Notes under the pieces: model-generated | Told to the model about the DNA's origin: nothing | Seen by the model: the letters and a program-made list of their open reading frames with translations, nothing else | Database searches by the model: none | Program-made: the position numbers and the translations under genes | NCBI GenBank assembly: GCA_026168455.1 | Contig: CM047426.1 | Span: 49,113,589 to 49,177,588, forward strand | Length of the DNA stretch: 64,000 nucleotides | Direction: 5' to 3' | DNA from: Theocolax elegans | Taxonomy: Eukaryota; Arthropoda; Insecta; Hymenoptera; Cerocephalidae | In this document: one piece after another, positions 44,151 to 54,793 of the stretch | Position numbering within the stretch: position 1 is the stretch's first letter | Layout of the letters: every line of letters begins with the position of its first letter

Positions 44151-45513
44151 ATGAGGAACTTCAACATAATGTTTTTATCTCTCTTAACATTTTGTACGGG
44201 AAACGCAGTAGAGTCAAGAGGAATTGAACTTCAACAAATAGGAACTTCAACGATAGGAAGATGTAAAACTAACTGCAGTCGCATGGAAAATTATTATTAT
44301 CATGACTTGCAGACTTATAGATATGAATTTAACGGAATTTCGGATTAGGTTTAGTGAGTTTAAAATCGATTGCCCGTTGGTCGCGAAAAATGTGAAGTGC
44401 TGTTTGGAAATTTTAAGAATTTACAATAAAAATATACTAGAACTTTATACATCTTAAAATCTACGGAAAGTACTTGCATGGAAGCAAAATCAGATTTGCA
44501 TGAGAACGAGTTAGTACGTTATGACTTAGGAAGTACTATGATGGGAACTAATATATATACAGACAAAGCAAGATTGTATGATGAATTCAACATTATGCAA
44601 AAAATGAAGCAAATAAAAGGGGAAATTTATCTTGAACGATACTCACAAATAATAAACAATATAAAGACTACGTGTGGAAGAATGTTGGACAACCAGATAA
44701 GCTATATAGTGTAGGTACCCTTATTAATTTAGAAGGAATAAAAGAAAATCAAATGTATACTACTTTATTATCATTGAATATACTCAAACAAGTTGTTAAT
44801 TATATCGAAAAATATGAGAAAACCAATGAATTCCCGTTGAAAAGGGAGGAGGTAGATTTAAGAAGACTAGATAATATAACAAGCCTACATACTGGATACA
44901 TCAATAATAAACTATTTATTCAAATAGTGGTTCCCTTGGTAGAAAAATCTACTTGTTCATTGTATAGGGTATCTCCTCTTCCAATTCCTCAAAACATATA
45001 TACAAATGAATCAAACATCTCCTATATTGAACCTGTAAATAATTATATACTGCAACAAGAGGCAAATTATTAGGGTTTTTCAAGCACCTACTTTACGAAT
45101 TGTAAAAAGTTTCAAGGAAAATTAATTTGCAAAAAAGAAAGACTGTATTTAAACGCAATAGATAGTTGCGAAACGGAATTGATGTCTCAACCGACAGTAT
45201 TTAATTACCGTAATTGCAATTTAAATATAAAACCAATGCCAAACTAACGATAATAAAACTTGAAAAATTAAATAAAATATTATACTCAGCGCCCATCACT
45301 ACGAGAGTGTCGATTGGCTCTATCGGATTAACAGGGACAAGCATACCGTTACGTGGAGTCGGAATAATACACACAAAAACGAATTGTACGTTTAAAATAA
45401 ACGGGGAAATTATAAAAATGTATGAGGTACCAACGGAATATTCAAATCACTTATTATTTTGTCAGATGTCGTTAAATATTAGCAAACTATCATTTTACTT
45501 ACATTCAGAATAG
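44151..45513 (+). pseudogene. Envelope-like glycoprotein (baculovirus F / errantivirus type), decayed
   Basis: Begins MRNFNIMFLSLLTFCTG, a convincing signal peptide, followed by a Cys-containing ectodomain start. Later pieces in shifting frames include a coiled, hydrophobic segment (LLSLNILKQVVNYIEKYEK). A beta-rich patch follows (INNKLFIQIVVPLVEKSTCSLY, then RVSPLPIP), which resembles the PLxxxxxxxLYxLxPIP region of F-like envelopes of insect errantiviruses. The GVGIIHTKTNCTF patch near 45350 matches their membrane-proximal part. No clear transmembrane anchor remains. At least three interruptions make it non-functional. Similarity was judged by pattern only; other arthropod virus glycoproteins remain possible. 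Confidence 0.55.
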
Positions 45514-46320
45514 GAGTAAATGAGGATTATACAAGAAGTTAAAGAAAGGAAAAACTTACTCTCTTACGACGGTACGATCAGAAAAAAACGAACCAATAGA
45601 AAAATATACGAAATGTATTATTTTAAAAAGATGTTTTACAGCATAGACCTGAACACTCCTTTATGTGGAACTTGCATAAAAACAAAGGCAGGAAAGCCGA
45701 TTATACAACACATAAAATATGGATCCCGAAAGGCAAAAATCTTATAACTGTAAAAAGAATATCGAAGAACGAAAAATAAAAAAAATGACAAAAAAATATC
45801 TACTCAAATTAAAGCAATAATGCAACAAAACAAAGAAAGAGAAATCGAGATTGTTACTATAAAAAATGAATTTGAATTGTAGAGAGATAAACGCCAAATT
45901 ATTCCGTTGGAACCAATACAACGAGAAATGCCCATTTTTGTTAAAGACGAAACAGACATTGAAAAATTAGAAGAAATGGCAACTTCAAGTTCAAAAATGA
46001 CGCAAACGGAACCTATGGAAATAAAAAAGGACGAAAGACTAGAGGATATCGCAGAATCACAAAACATTAAGGAAATAAGTTGGCCTGAATTGGAATCCTT
46101 TCTATGTGAACAAGAAGTTATGGAATTATTACAAAATGCGACCAGTGATATTTTTCCCTCAATGCAGGACGAGGAAAATAAAGCCCCCGTACCAATGATA
46201 ACATAGGAAGAGTTACCAGAAATATGATATAAATTTGTTCTATTCGTCCACGCAGTTGGTTCAAAAGGAGGCGTTTTTATCGATTTTTAGTGAACTAACC
46301 ATTTTATTTATTTAATTGGC

Positions 46321-46353
46321 GACGTTTCGATGGAAGTCCTCCATCCTCATCAG
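46321..46353 (-). ncRNA. Hammerhead-ribozyme-like motif, left arm
   Basis: The minus strand carries the hammerhead core: CTGATGA, a stem II of GATGGA pairing with TCCATC, GAAAC, then GTC. One G between CTGATGA and the stem is unpaired, and stem I looks short (GC/GC), so self-cleavage may be weak or need a dimer. Identical in both arms. Confidence 0.5.
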
Positions 46354-46801
46354 GCTATACCTTTATTGAAACAATCATTTGTTACACCAGCATTTTACAA
46401 TTTTGCATATATATATATATCTAAATATAATTACTCACTATTTGGTCAAATTAATGCACATATGTGGCTTTTCTCATAATTTCCATAGTATCTCTAATGT
46501 GTCGCTCTATAATCAAAAGCAAAAGCAAGCAGCAAAACATCAGTGTTAAAATTTGCACAAAGATTGAGGTTATGTAACTTATTTTACCTTTCTTCTCTGA
46601 ATCGTACTTATATATTTTTGCTACACGTCTATGTCATGAATACGGTCAAATTGACACACACTACAAGTGTATAATGACGGGTCGCAAAAATTTGAATTAT
46701 AGCTTTACCAACTATCTGTGATAATGACTAGCAAATTTTGTTTTCTGATAAATTTTATTGATATTGACTGCTTTTTGCTTAATTGGTGTTGTGTGTTCTA
46801 T

Positions 46802-46840
<39 letters not shown>

Positions 46841-47118
46841 TTAAATAAATTCTATGATGTTATGTAAGTACGATTCAGAGAAGAAAGGTAAAATAAGTTA
46901 CATACCTCAAGCTTTGTGCAAATTTTAACACTGATGTTTTGCTGCTTGCTTTTGCTTTTGATTATAAAGCGACACATTAGAGATACTATGGAAATTATGA
47001 GAAAAGCCACATATGTGCATTAATTTGACCAAATAGTGAGTAATTATATTTAGATATATATATATGCAAAATTGTAAAATGCTGGTGTAACAAATGATTG
47101 TTTCAATAAAGGTATAGC

Positions 47119-47151
47119 CTGATGAGGATGGAGGACTTCCATCGAAACGTC
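47119..47151 (+). ncRNA. Hammerhead-ribozyme-like motif, right arm
   Basis: CTGATGA at 47119-47125, stem II 47127-47132 with 47138-47143, GAAAC at 47144-47148 and GTC at 47149-47151. It mirrors the left-arm motif. The minimal stem III (GAAAC directly followed by GTC) is the form reported for Penelope-type hammerheads, as I remember it. Confidence 0.5.
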
Positions 47152-47306
47152 GCCAATTAAATAAATTAAATGGTTAGTTCACTAAAAATCGATAAAAACG
47201 CCTCCTTTTGAGTTACCAGAAATATTAGAGATATTAGCATCCATAGAAACTCAACTAGACGAGGTAGACAATAACGATATAGAAAAAAAAAATAAATGAA
47301 ATAATT

Positions 47307-47852
47307 ATGGATCTACAACAGGATTTTGATGAAACTGATTGCGGAGTAAATTTGTCGATTAAGAAAAATCGGTCAGATACATTTAAATATTGGCCGCATG
47401 CCTTTATTTCAATCGAAGATCTAGCAGAAGTCGTATTTTATTATACAGGAGAGAATGACAAAGTAAAATGCTATATATGCGGTGTACGAATACGAAAATG
47501 GGAAAAAACGGACAAGCCTATGCAAGAACATCGTAGATGGTCGCCGAAATGTGAATTTATTACAAAGAGAGAACGAGCAGAAGACTGTTGTGGAATCTAT
47601 GACATGGAAAAATTGAACAAAATAATAAAAGGTTCGGAACACGCCAGTTTACCGAAAGATCTTAAGTGTAAAATTTGCAAACGTAACCCAGTAGAGGAAA
47701 TATATCTCCCATGCAAACATGCCTTAAGCTGTTTAACTTGTTATATGGAAACAAAGGAATGCATGATTTGTAAAAGAGCACTATCAGAATGGTTAAGCAT
47801 ATACTTAGTAACAAAAAGAAGAGGTCGCTTCACAGAGATAGAATTCGCGTAA
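47307..47852 (+). CDS. Inhibitor-of-apoptosis-like protein (BIR + RING), intact
   Basis: A complete 181-residue ORF. IAP proteins bind caspases or IAP antagonists through the BIR and ubiquitinate targets through the RING, acting in the cytoplasm to block cell death. BIR: TFKYWPHAF at residues 25-33, then zinc ligands C55, C58, H75 and C82 within CYICGVRIRKWEKTDKPMQE and HRRWSPKC. RING: C111, C114, C126, H128, C132, C135, C142 and C145, perfect C3HC4 spacing close to the C-terminus. The one-BIR-plus-RING layout and small size resemble baculovirus and other insect-virus IAPs more than the usual multi-BIR host IAPs. It starts about 10 bp after the preceding frame and is the only undamaged gene in a decayed virus-like block. 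A captured host gene carried by the element is the alternative. Confidence 0.88.
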   Translation: MDLQQDFDETDCGVNLSIKKNRSDTFKYWPHAFISIEDLAEVVFYYTGENDKVKCYICGVRIRKWEKTDKPMQEHRRWSPKCEFITKRERAEDCCGIYDMEKLNKIIKGSEHASLPKDLKCKICKRNPVEEIYLPCKHALSCLTCYMETKECMICKRALSEWLSIYLVTKRRGRFTEIEFA

Positions 47853-48310
47853 AATAAATCTATACAATAATGAATATATTAAAATTGCGAACTATACAAT
47901 TGTAATAAATATTATAATAAGTATAAGACAAGATTATGACATATTAACAAACACAAATTATATACAAGTATATACACTAACTAGATAAAGTAAATACAAA
48001 CAAAAAACTATATGTATACAAAAATGAAAAATAATAAAGACTAAAATTGTTTTAAATCAGTTAGCTATATTTATTTCTTTCCTTAACCATATGTAGAAAT
48101 AAAAAAAAAACAAACACATACTGTAGTAAGCAGATTAAGAAATCCAAATAATAAAAAAAAAATAATAAAGAACAATATATCGATATACAAATAAAGCTAT
48201 TTTTTTAGGTAAATAAGTAGCTATAAAAAGGGTAGAAATAATATAAATAGAAAACAAATAGAAAAAAAAATAGAAGAGAAAAAAAAAAGAAATGTAAAAG
48301 AAAAAAGAAG
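47853..48310. other. AT-rich non-coding stretch after the IAP-like gene
   Basis: I see no gene, no LTR start and no polypurine tract here. The plus strand is very A-rich from 48100 to 48310. Any 3' LTR of the upstream element is missing or unrecognisable. Confidence 0.4.
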
Positions 48311-48451
48311 AGTACAATGACGGCGGAGCAGTACTGGAAGGAACGAGGTTCGGGTGACCCCGTAAGTGTTCGGGACACTCTCCGACTCGGGCTTGGCTTG
48401 CTCGGCGGGGCCGACGATGCGCTGCACTGTCGAGGTTTCGGTTGCCCTAAC

Positions 48452-48483
48452 TCTCTCTCTCTCTCGCTCTCGCTTTCTCTCTC

Positions 48484-48570
<87 letters not shown>

Positions 48571-48638
48571 CTATTTCTATCTTTGTCTCTCTCTCTCTCT
48601 CTCGCTCTCGCTTTCTCTCTCTCTCTCTTTCGCTCTCG

Positions 48639-48718
<80 letters not shown>
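48452..48718. repeat. Compound TC / TA microsatellite
   Basis: TC runs with occasional TCGC at 48452-48531, a TA run to about 48566, then TC again to 48717. The long serine/leucine ORFs reading through it are artefacts of the repeat. Confidence 0.95.
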
Positions 48719-48719
<1 letters not shown>

Positions 48720-48729
48720 ACGTCAGAGG

Positions 48730-49045
48730 TTGTTGAATGCATGCGTTAGATTTGAATGGGGCAACATAGCGAAACGTGAAGCGAAACTGTCAGTCGAGTC
48801 TAGACGCTCATATCTCATTGGTTCCCTAGCGTATAATATTATTGCTCACAACTCATCTTCATATCTAGCAAATCACTTCACCATACTTAATACCCCTGGC
48901 CAAAATCCCCGCTCTTCCTCTCGTCATCCACCCAAGTCACTCATGTACCTTCCACCACGCACAGAAGCTTTAAATAAATCATTTGTCATCACTTCCACCG
49001 CAATCTTGACTGCACTCTTAACTTTTCTTGTAACAGTCAATTAGA
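48730..49045 (+). pseudogene. C-terminal fragment of a LINE ORF2
   Basis: An open frame of 104 residues contains SVESRRSYLIGSLAYNIIAH and PPRTEALNKSFVIT, the pattern that ends insect LINE ORF2 proteins (compare LSWLSVEDRRLYFLGSLTYQ at about 52310 in the next LINE). The upstream RT is absent, so this is a 5'-truncated or deleted copy. Confidence 0.6.
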
Positions 49046-49074
49046 TAATTCGCCTGAGACTAATTATACTGGTA

Positions 49075-49715
49075 CCAATATGGATTTGCCGAGTAATTGT
49101 GACACCCTAACTCAATCTCAACAGACTGCTTTTCTTTTTAATAGTGCGAAAGCTGATTCTACTTTTATTAAAAACTTGAAAAACTTGACAACAACTTTGA
49201 AATATTTAATAAACGCATGTCTGATCTTGAGCTGATATCCAGCTTAAAGTTACGGGTGTTCCTTTGGCCTGTCAAATCCCGATTAAAGAATTATCACTAA
49301 GATTGATAATATATCTAGTGATATATTTGATGCACGTTCTTTCTCGCCAAACATCAGTACTTCTAAATCGGAGTCAGATTCAAATTTTCCAAATCCAATC
49401 ACCAAATCATTTATTATTATGTTTAAATCATTCGAAGTGCGTAGTTATGTTTTAGAAGCTAAACGTAAATTTGGAATAATTAAATATGGCTAGATTGCTG
49501 ACAACTCGGGAGACTTTAGTTCTAAGCAAGTAGGTTTATTCGAGATGTTACCTGCTCCTATTCATGAATTACGCTTGTTGACAAAAAGTAAGCTTACACC
49601 TCTTAACTATAAGTATATTTGGGTACGTGATGGCAAAATCTTTGTCCGTAAAAATGATAATTCTGACCGTATGCAGATTATAACTGCGTCTGACTTAGAT
49701 AAATTATTGTGACTG
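49075..49715 (+). pseudogene. ORF1 of the second LINE
   Basis: Fragments in several frames: KLRVFLWPVKSR-like sequence near 49250, a Ser/Asn-rich central part, and FIIMFKSFEVRSYVLEAKRK near 49410-49470. A C-terminal piece contains LPAPIHELRLLTKSKLTPLN near 49550, reminiscent of ORF1 C-terminal domains. No zinc knuckle seen. Multiple stops. Confidence 0.45.
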
Positions 49716-49749
49716 CATACTGATAGTGAGGACGCCCAAGCAGCATTTA

Positions 49750-52586
49750 GCTACAAATCAAAATTACGTGTAGCCCAAATTAATGCAAATTCTATTATGA
49801 ATCACTTGGCCGAAATTGAATCTTTTCTTCACTTGGAAAAAATTGATGTTCTTTCAATCTCAGAGTCCTGGTTAACTCCAAATCGGCCAGATTCTATTTA
49901 TAATATACCAAATTACTTTTTAGTTCGTAATGATAGAGGTTTTATATATATTACTGGGAAACGAGATTACATGCAGGGTGGTGGAGTCGCATGCTATATA
50001 CGTAATAATATAACTTTTAAAGAGCTTGATACAACACAGATTAAGAATCCCAATGATACTGAATTTTTACTATTAGAGTTAGCTTTAAGTAATAGAAAAG
50101 TCCTGTTTGCCTCGTCTTATAGAAGACCGAAAGGCCATGACTAATTTAAAATAATAATCTTGACTAATTTCTTGAATGTGCTTCAAAGTCGTTCCCATTT
50201 ATATGATAATATCATTGTTGCTGGTGATTTAAATGCAAATCTACTTGTTAGCGACTATTATAGCAAACATTTGATGGACTTAATTAATGAAAATTCTTAC
50301 CATCTTGTACCCTTCAATGCAACCCACCACAAAGGGGAAGCCTACACTTGGCTGGATGTTATTCTGGTTGATTGAATTGATAAGGTAGCTAGTACCAATA
50401 AGATAAGGTAGATAGTATCCAATCACAGAGTCCTTTTATTAATGGCCATGTCTACATTTATATCGATTATAAGTTGTCTTCACGTGTTCAAAAGTATAAC
50501 GAGGTTACCTTTCGTGATTTTAAGGATTTTTCCCCGTGTCACTTTGTGACCTCGGTTACCCCTGACCTTGTTAATATTACTGAGACCCCTGTTGATTGCT
50601 GGACGGTCGATTCTTACTTTGACTCTCTTCGTAATATTCTTATTGCTAATCTCGATAAATTTGCTCCGACAGTAACAAAACATGTCCGTCGATGTCCGGC
50701 ACCTTGGTTAACACCTGAGCTTAAGAATCGATGTAAAAGTCGTGACAGGTTGTATAAAATTGCTAAACGGCATCGTGACCCATGTTTACTAACATTACAC
50801 AAGTCTAAGCGTAAACAGTTAAAGATTGACCTCAGGGTGGTGAGTAATTCTTTTTTTGAAAAATTGCTGCACGAAAGCCCTGACCAGTCTCAATCTTGGA
50901 AAATTCTGAACAGATTAGGTATTGTAAGAGATGTGAATAACCCTCCTACTAAATTTTTCTCAGTTGATGATCTTATCCTTCATTATACTTCAGTTAGTCG
51001 ACGCCACCCTAGTTGTACAGTTGAGCAATTATCGGAGATTCTTAGATTGCCCTCTGACCAAAAGTATCCACGATTCAATTTTTCATTGATTGATCCACAG
51101 CAAGTTGAAGTTGCTATATTGTCATGCATTCCTAAGGCAAAGAGCTGTAGTTCAGATGGTCTTTCCCTAAGGTACTTTAAAGATGTGTATTCTTCATTCA
51201 TCCCTTACCTAACTACTTTATTTAACATGTCTTAACGACTAAACAATATCCTACACTATGGAAACGTGCGTTAATTGTTCCAGTCAGCAAGGTTTCTAAG
51301 CCATTAACTACTTCTGATACACGTCCTATTGCTAACCTCCCTCACTTTACGAAAGTTATTGACCGATTGATCTCTCGTCAAATAACTTCTCATCTTGAGA
51401 ATAATAATATTCTATCACCTTTTCAATCAAGGTTCCGTAGCTCTTACAGCACTCAAACTGCTTTACTAAAAGTTACAGAGGATATACGGCTAGCTATTTA
51501 GAGGGGTCAGGTCACATTTTTTATTTTATTTGATTTCAGTAAAGCGTTCGATACTATTAACCATTTGGAACTTTTTAAAATTATGAAACATGTAAACTTC
51601 GCAGACGATGTAATTTTATGGTTTTTGTCTTATCTCACAGGTCGCTCACAAGCTATTATTGGTCAGAATAATAGTACTTCGTCTTATGTTTAACACCTGG
51701 CCCTATCATTTTCTTAATCTTCATCAATTCGTTACTCAATGTACTATTATCTACCTATGGGATGCTATTCGCTGACGATTTACAGGTATACATTCATGCT
51801 AAGCCTAGCGAGTGTAATACTGCAATTCATAAATTAAACCAGGATGGTGAAAGAGTAGCTAATTGAGCCAAAACTCATTGTTTAGACTTAAATTTTACTA
51901 AAACTAAAGCTATATTGATAGGGTCTACTTAACAATTACGGCTTATTAATAGAGACATGCTTCATTCTATTGTCATTGATCAACGTGAAATTCAACTAGT
52001 GAGTTCGGTTCGCAATTTAGACCTTATTATCAACGAAAATTTACAATGGAATTCCCATGTTTCTAACATCGTATCCCGAGTTCATGGAGTCTTACATAAA
52101 TTGCGTAATAATGGTAACTTTCTTTCTTTCACCATTAGGAAGAAACTAGTATCTTCACTTATGCTTCCTCATCTAGATTACGCCTGTATTGTTTATAGTG
52201 ACTTGCCTGAATACTTAAATCTGAAACTTCAACGTTTGCTCAATACTTGTGTACGATATATTTTTAGGTTGAAGAAGGATACCAGACTCCAGCCTTATTA
52301 TCATAAACTATCATGGTTGTCTGTGGAAGATAGGAGATTGTATTTTCTTGGGTCGTTAACATATCAGGTCTTAACTACAAATAAACCTGATTATTTATTG
52401 GCATTATTACCACCTCCCAGCAGTGAGGTGCGTCGCTCTGGACGTGTTATATATTCATGTTTTGAACGCCTCCTAGCTACTACTTCCATTTACCAAATCT
52501 CTTTTGCAATTCGGGCTATGGACCTCTGGGATATACTACCCACTGAATTACGCTTAAGTACTACAGAAAATTTTTTCCAAAAATAG
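49750..52586 (+). pseudogene. ORF2 (endonuclease-RT) of the second LINE, with stops and frameshifts
   Basis: Endonuclease: VAQINANSIMNHLAEIESF at 49770, SISESWLTP at 49850, GGGVACYIR near 49985, VAGDLNANL near 50218. An intact middle piece lies at 50474-51235 (SSDGLSLRYFK near 51153). RT pieces continue in other frames: SDTRPIANLPHFTKVI near 51315, FDFSKAFDTINH near 51530 and LFADDLQVYIH near 51770 (the catalytic box survives). The C-terminal part at 51957-52586 is open. A TAG near 51500 and several frameshifts kill it. Confidence 0.85.
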
Positions 52587-52860
52587 ATTATATAACTACT
52601 TAGTTAGTATGAGCTTGTAATTATATTATTTAGTAAAAAGAATTATTAAAACTTATAATGCATAGGATTTAATTACGTTACATTTGTTTTCATATTCTTT
52701 CTTTTGTTTATGCAAAATATGATTTATATGTTTTTACACTACAAATTGTTATATTTTATACTATCATTTAATATATATATATTATGTAAAATTTTATATG
52801 TATACTTGTCTTAAGGTTAAATTAACCTAGGCATCAATAAACGCTTTTTAATCAATCTCT

Positions 52861-53129
52861 CTGTCACTCTATATCTCTCTCACTCTCTCTCTCTCTATCT
52901 TTTTCTCAATATATCTCTGTCTAATTTATTTAATTATTAATTTATTATTTAAAACTTAAAATATTACGCAATAAATAATTCAATTTTAAAAGAAATTAAA
53001 GGGGGGGAGGGTAACAATAAATTCAAAACTTATTAGGAGGATAAGGAAAAGGAAGAATTCCTTTTTATTTTAAACAACGAAAACAAAAAGATTTACACAT
53101 TTAATTCATTTCACATATCTCATCCTCAA
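52861..53129. other. TC microsatellite and AT-rich spacer
   Basis: A degenerate TC run lies at 52853-52920, then AT-rich sequence with a G run (53001-53010). No gene recognised. Confidence 0.6.
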
Positions 53130-53510
53130 TCACACGCGGCACTGACGAATAACAGGGAGATCCTCCCCGGTTGGACGGACGGGAGATCCTCCCCAGTAAC
53201 ATGCGGCCGGAATTCCATGCCTATGCGTCGGCTCCGGTGAAGGAGATGTCGGCGAAAAGGTTTTGTCCTGTTCCTCCGCCTCCTCCTCCTCCATAGCCTC
53301 CAACTCCTTCTCCCTCACTTCCTCCTCCTCCATTGCCTCCAACTCCTCCTTCCCCAGTTCCTCCTCCTCGGATGATAACAATAAATTCGGATCCTCGGAG
53401 GTTGCGGGCAACTCCACCACGGCCGCAAAATCCCACACGGACCAGTTCAAAAGGAACAGAAGGGTGTCCACATCCAGTAAGATCCCTTCGATTCTGCACA
53501 GCATGTGCAA
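53130..53510 (-). CDS. Glu-rich low-complexity ORF, doubtful
   Basis: An open minus frame of 126 codons. The N-terminal half reads like ordinary protein (LLFLLNWSVWDFAAVVELP). It then becomes a duplicated glutamate tract (EELEAMEEEE and KELEAMEEEE) and a proline-rich tail. The CTCCTC repeat keeps several frames open on both strands, so openness is weak evidence. It may be a fragment of a transposon or host gene; I do not recognise it. Confidence 0.25.
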   Translation of the reverse strand: MHMLCRIEGILLDVDTLLFLLNWSVWDFAAVVELPATSEDPNLLLSSEEEELGKEELEAMEEEEVREKELEAMEEEEAEEQDKTFSPTSPSPEPTHRHGIPAACYWGGSPVRPTGEDLPVIRQCRV

Positions 53511-53603
53511 ATCTTGGGCAGCGGTTACGAACTATCGCCGAGCTTCAAAAAGGGCGGGACTGAATTCCCGGTCATTTTTTTGGCAGTTTAGCTTTTTCGA
53601 ATT

Positions 53604-53959
53604 CAAAGATACTTTCCCCCCTAGCTATGACTAAAACTAAGGTAATCGTAATATTACTCTTGGCAGCAAATGTTTATTTTTTTAAAGAAATGTGTAATAC
53701 GTATGGTATCCGTTGAGCCTATATTTGTCGTAATGCTATACGTAACGTATTACACATTTCTTTAAAAAAATAAACATTTACTACCAAGAGTAATATTACA
53801 ATTTTCTTAGTTTTAGTCATGGCTAGGGGGGAAAGTATCTTTCAACAGCTCTATGAAGCTGTAAAGTTTATAATTTATGCTTGAAGTACGTTTTTCGTAG
53901 AAATCGATACCTGACTACAGCGACATTCGATGGAGGCTATGGCTCTGACATCCCCTTAA
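53604..53959. mobile_element. Truncated copy of the TTAA palindromic MITE
   Basis: Shares TACTTTCCCCCCTAGCTATG, the inner AAATGTTTATTTTTTTAAAG hairpin and the terminal GACATCCCCTTAA with the full copy at 54272-54793. It has lost its left outer arm. It lies 310 bp upstream in the same region. Confidence 0.85.
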
Positions 53960-54271
53960 AAGTATTTTGAAATTGCTTTTTTCAAGTTCTTTAATATAAT
54001 TTACTTTAATTTATATTCTTAATATAATATAGAACTCTAATTAATATTTAATATTGATTCATTATTACCAAATTAATTGTATCATTTCTTATTCGTGAAA
54101 CTATCAATTTAGTATTTCATTATTCTATTAAAAATTGTATTAAAATAAGTTAATGCTATAGAAAGTAAATATAAGTTTTTTTAATACTTAGCCATAAGTT
54201 ATGACAATAGAAAGAAATAAAATTAGTATGGATCTGACAAGTATTTTTTTAACATACCATTGATTAAATAC

Positions 54272-54793
54272 TTAAGGGGATGTCGGAGCTATAGCCTCCA
54301 TCAAAAGCCGCTCGATCTCTCGGTTTCGAATGGCGCTGTAGTCAGGTGTCGATTTCTACGATAAACGTACTTAAAACATAAATTATAAATTTTACAGCTA
54401 CATAGAGCTGTTGAAAGATACTTTCCCCCCTAGCTATAACTAAAATTAAGGTAATTGTAATATTACTCTTGGAAGCAAATGTTTATTTTTTTAAAGAAAT
54501 GTGAAATACGTCTCATATTCAATGAATCTATATCTGCCGTAATGCTACATGCAACGTATTTCACATTTCTTTAAAAAAATAAACATTTACTGCCAAGAGT
54601 AATATTACAATTACCTTAAGTTTAGTCATAGCTAGGGGGGAAAGTATCTTTCAACAGCTCTATGCAGCTGTAAAATTTATAATTTATGTTTTAAGTACGT
54701 TTATCGTAGAAATCGACACCTGACTACAGCGCCATTCGAAACCGAGAGATCGAGCGGCTTTTGATGGAGGCTATAGCTCCGACATCCCCTTAA
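54272..54793. mobile_element. Full TTAA-flanked palindromic MITE (522 bp)
   Basis: TTAAGGGGATGTCGGAGC...GCTCCGACATCCCCTTAA. The two halves are near-perfect reverse complements over about 250 bp, including GAGATCGAGCGGCTTTTGAT near the right end. The TTAA at both ends fits the target site of piggyBac-type transposases, and a piggyBac relic exists at 27.8-29.2 kb, though a direct link is not shown. No coding sequence. Confidence 0.85.

Larger units (their letters stand above)
46226..47209. mobile_element. Palindromic element with hammerhead-like motifs, 16-bp target duplication
   Basis: Flanked by perfect copies of GAGTTACCAGAAATAT (46210-46225 and 47210-47225). The arms (46263-about 46605 and about 46868-47209) are reverse complements around a centre of about 260 bp. 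A 37-base unpaired leader (46226-46262) exists only at the left. Each arm carries CTGATGAG...GAAACGTC facing outward. Hammerhead ribozymes in terminal repeats are established for Penelope-like retroelements, and I infer a non-autonomous derivative; no reverse transcriptase is inside. Confidence 0.85.
45520..47297 (+). pseudogene. Acidic ORF of unknown function, split by a palindromic insertion
   Basis: One reading frame runs from 45520 (MRIIQEVKERKN, with CGTC) through several stops to 45907-46206 (MEPIQREMPIFVKDE; Glu/Met/Ser-rich). It continues after the 984-bp insertion to a stop at about 47296, where the sequence reads LEILASIETQLDEVDNNDIE. The insertion lies in ELPE codons duplicated by the target repeat. 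The frame ends a few bases before the ATG of the BIR/RING gene, so the two are tightly packed, as viral genes often are. No family recognised. Confidence 0.5.
49050..52860 (+). mobile_element. Second LINE, decayed but nearly full length
   Basis: A broken ORF1 (about 49075-49715) is followed by ORF2 with endonuclease, reverse transcriptase and C-terminal region, and ends with a 3' UTR and CAATAAACGC before a TC microsatellite. It belongs to a different family from the LINE at 22-26 kb, judging by its motifs and 3' end. Confidence 0.8.

Noticed and set aside
47307..47852. Host multi-BIR IAP exon
   Set aside because: The gene is a complete single-exon BIR+RING ORF with no splice signals and a tight viral-style spacing, so an isolated host exon is less likely, though a captured host gene cannot be excluded.
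48317..48749. Long Ser/Leu ORFs
   Set aside because: Reading through TC microsatellite keeps several frames open on both strands.
53263..53634. Serine-rich plus ORF
   Set aside because: Mirror image of the CTC repeat; the minus frame is also open, so neither is good evidence.
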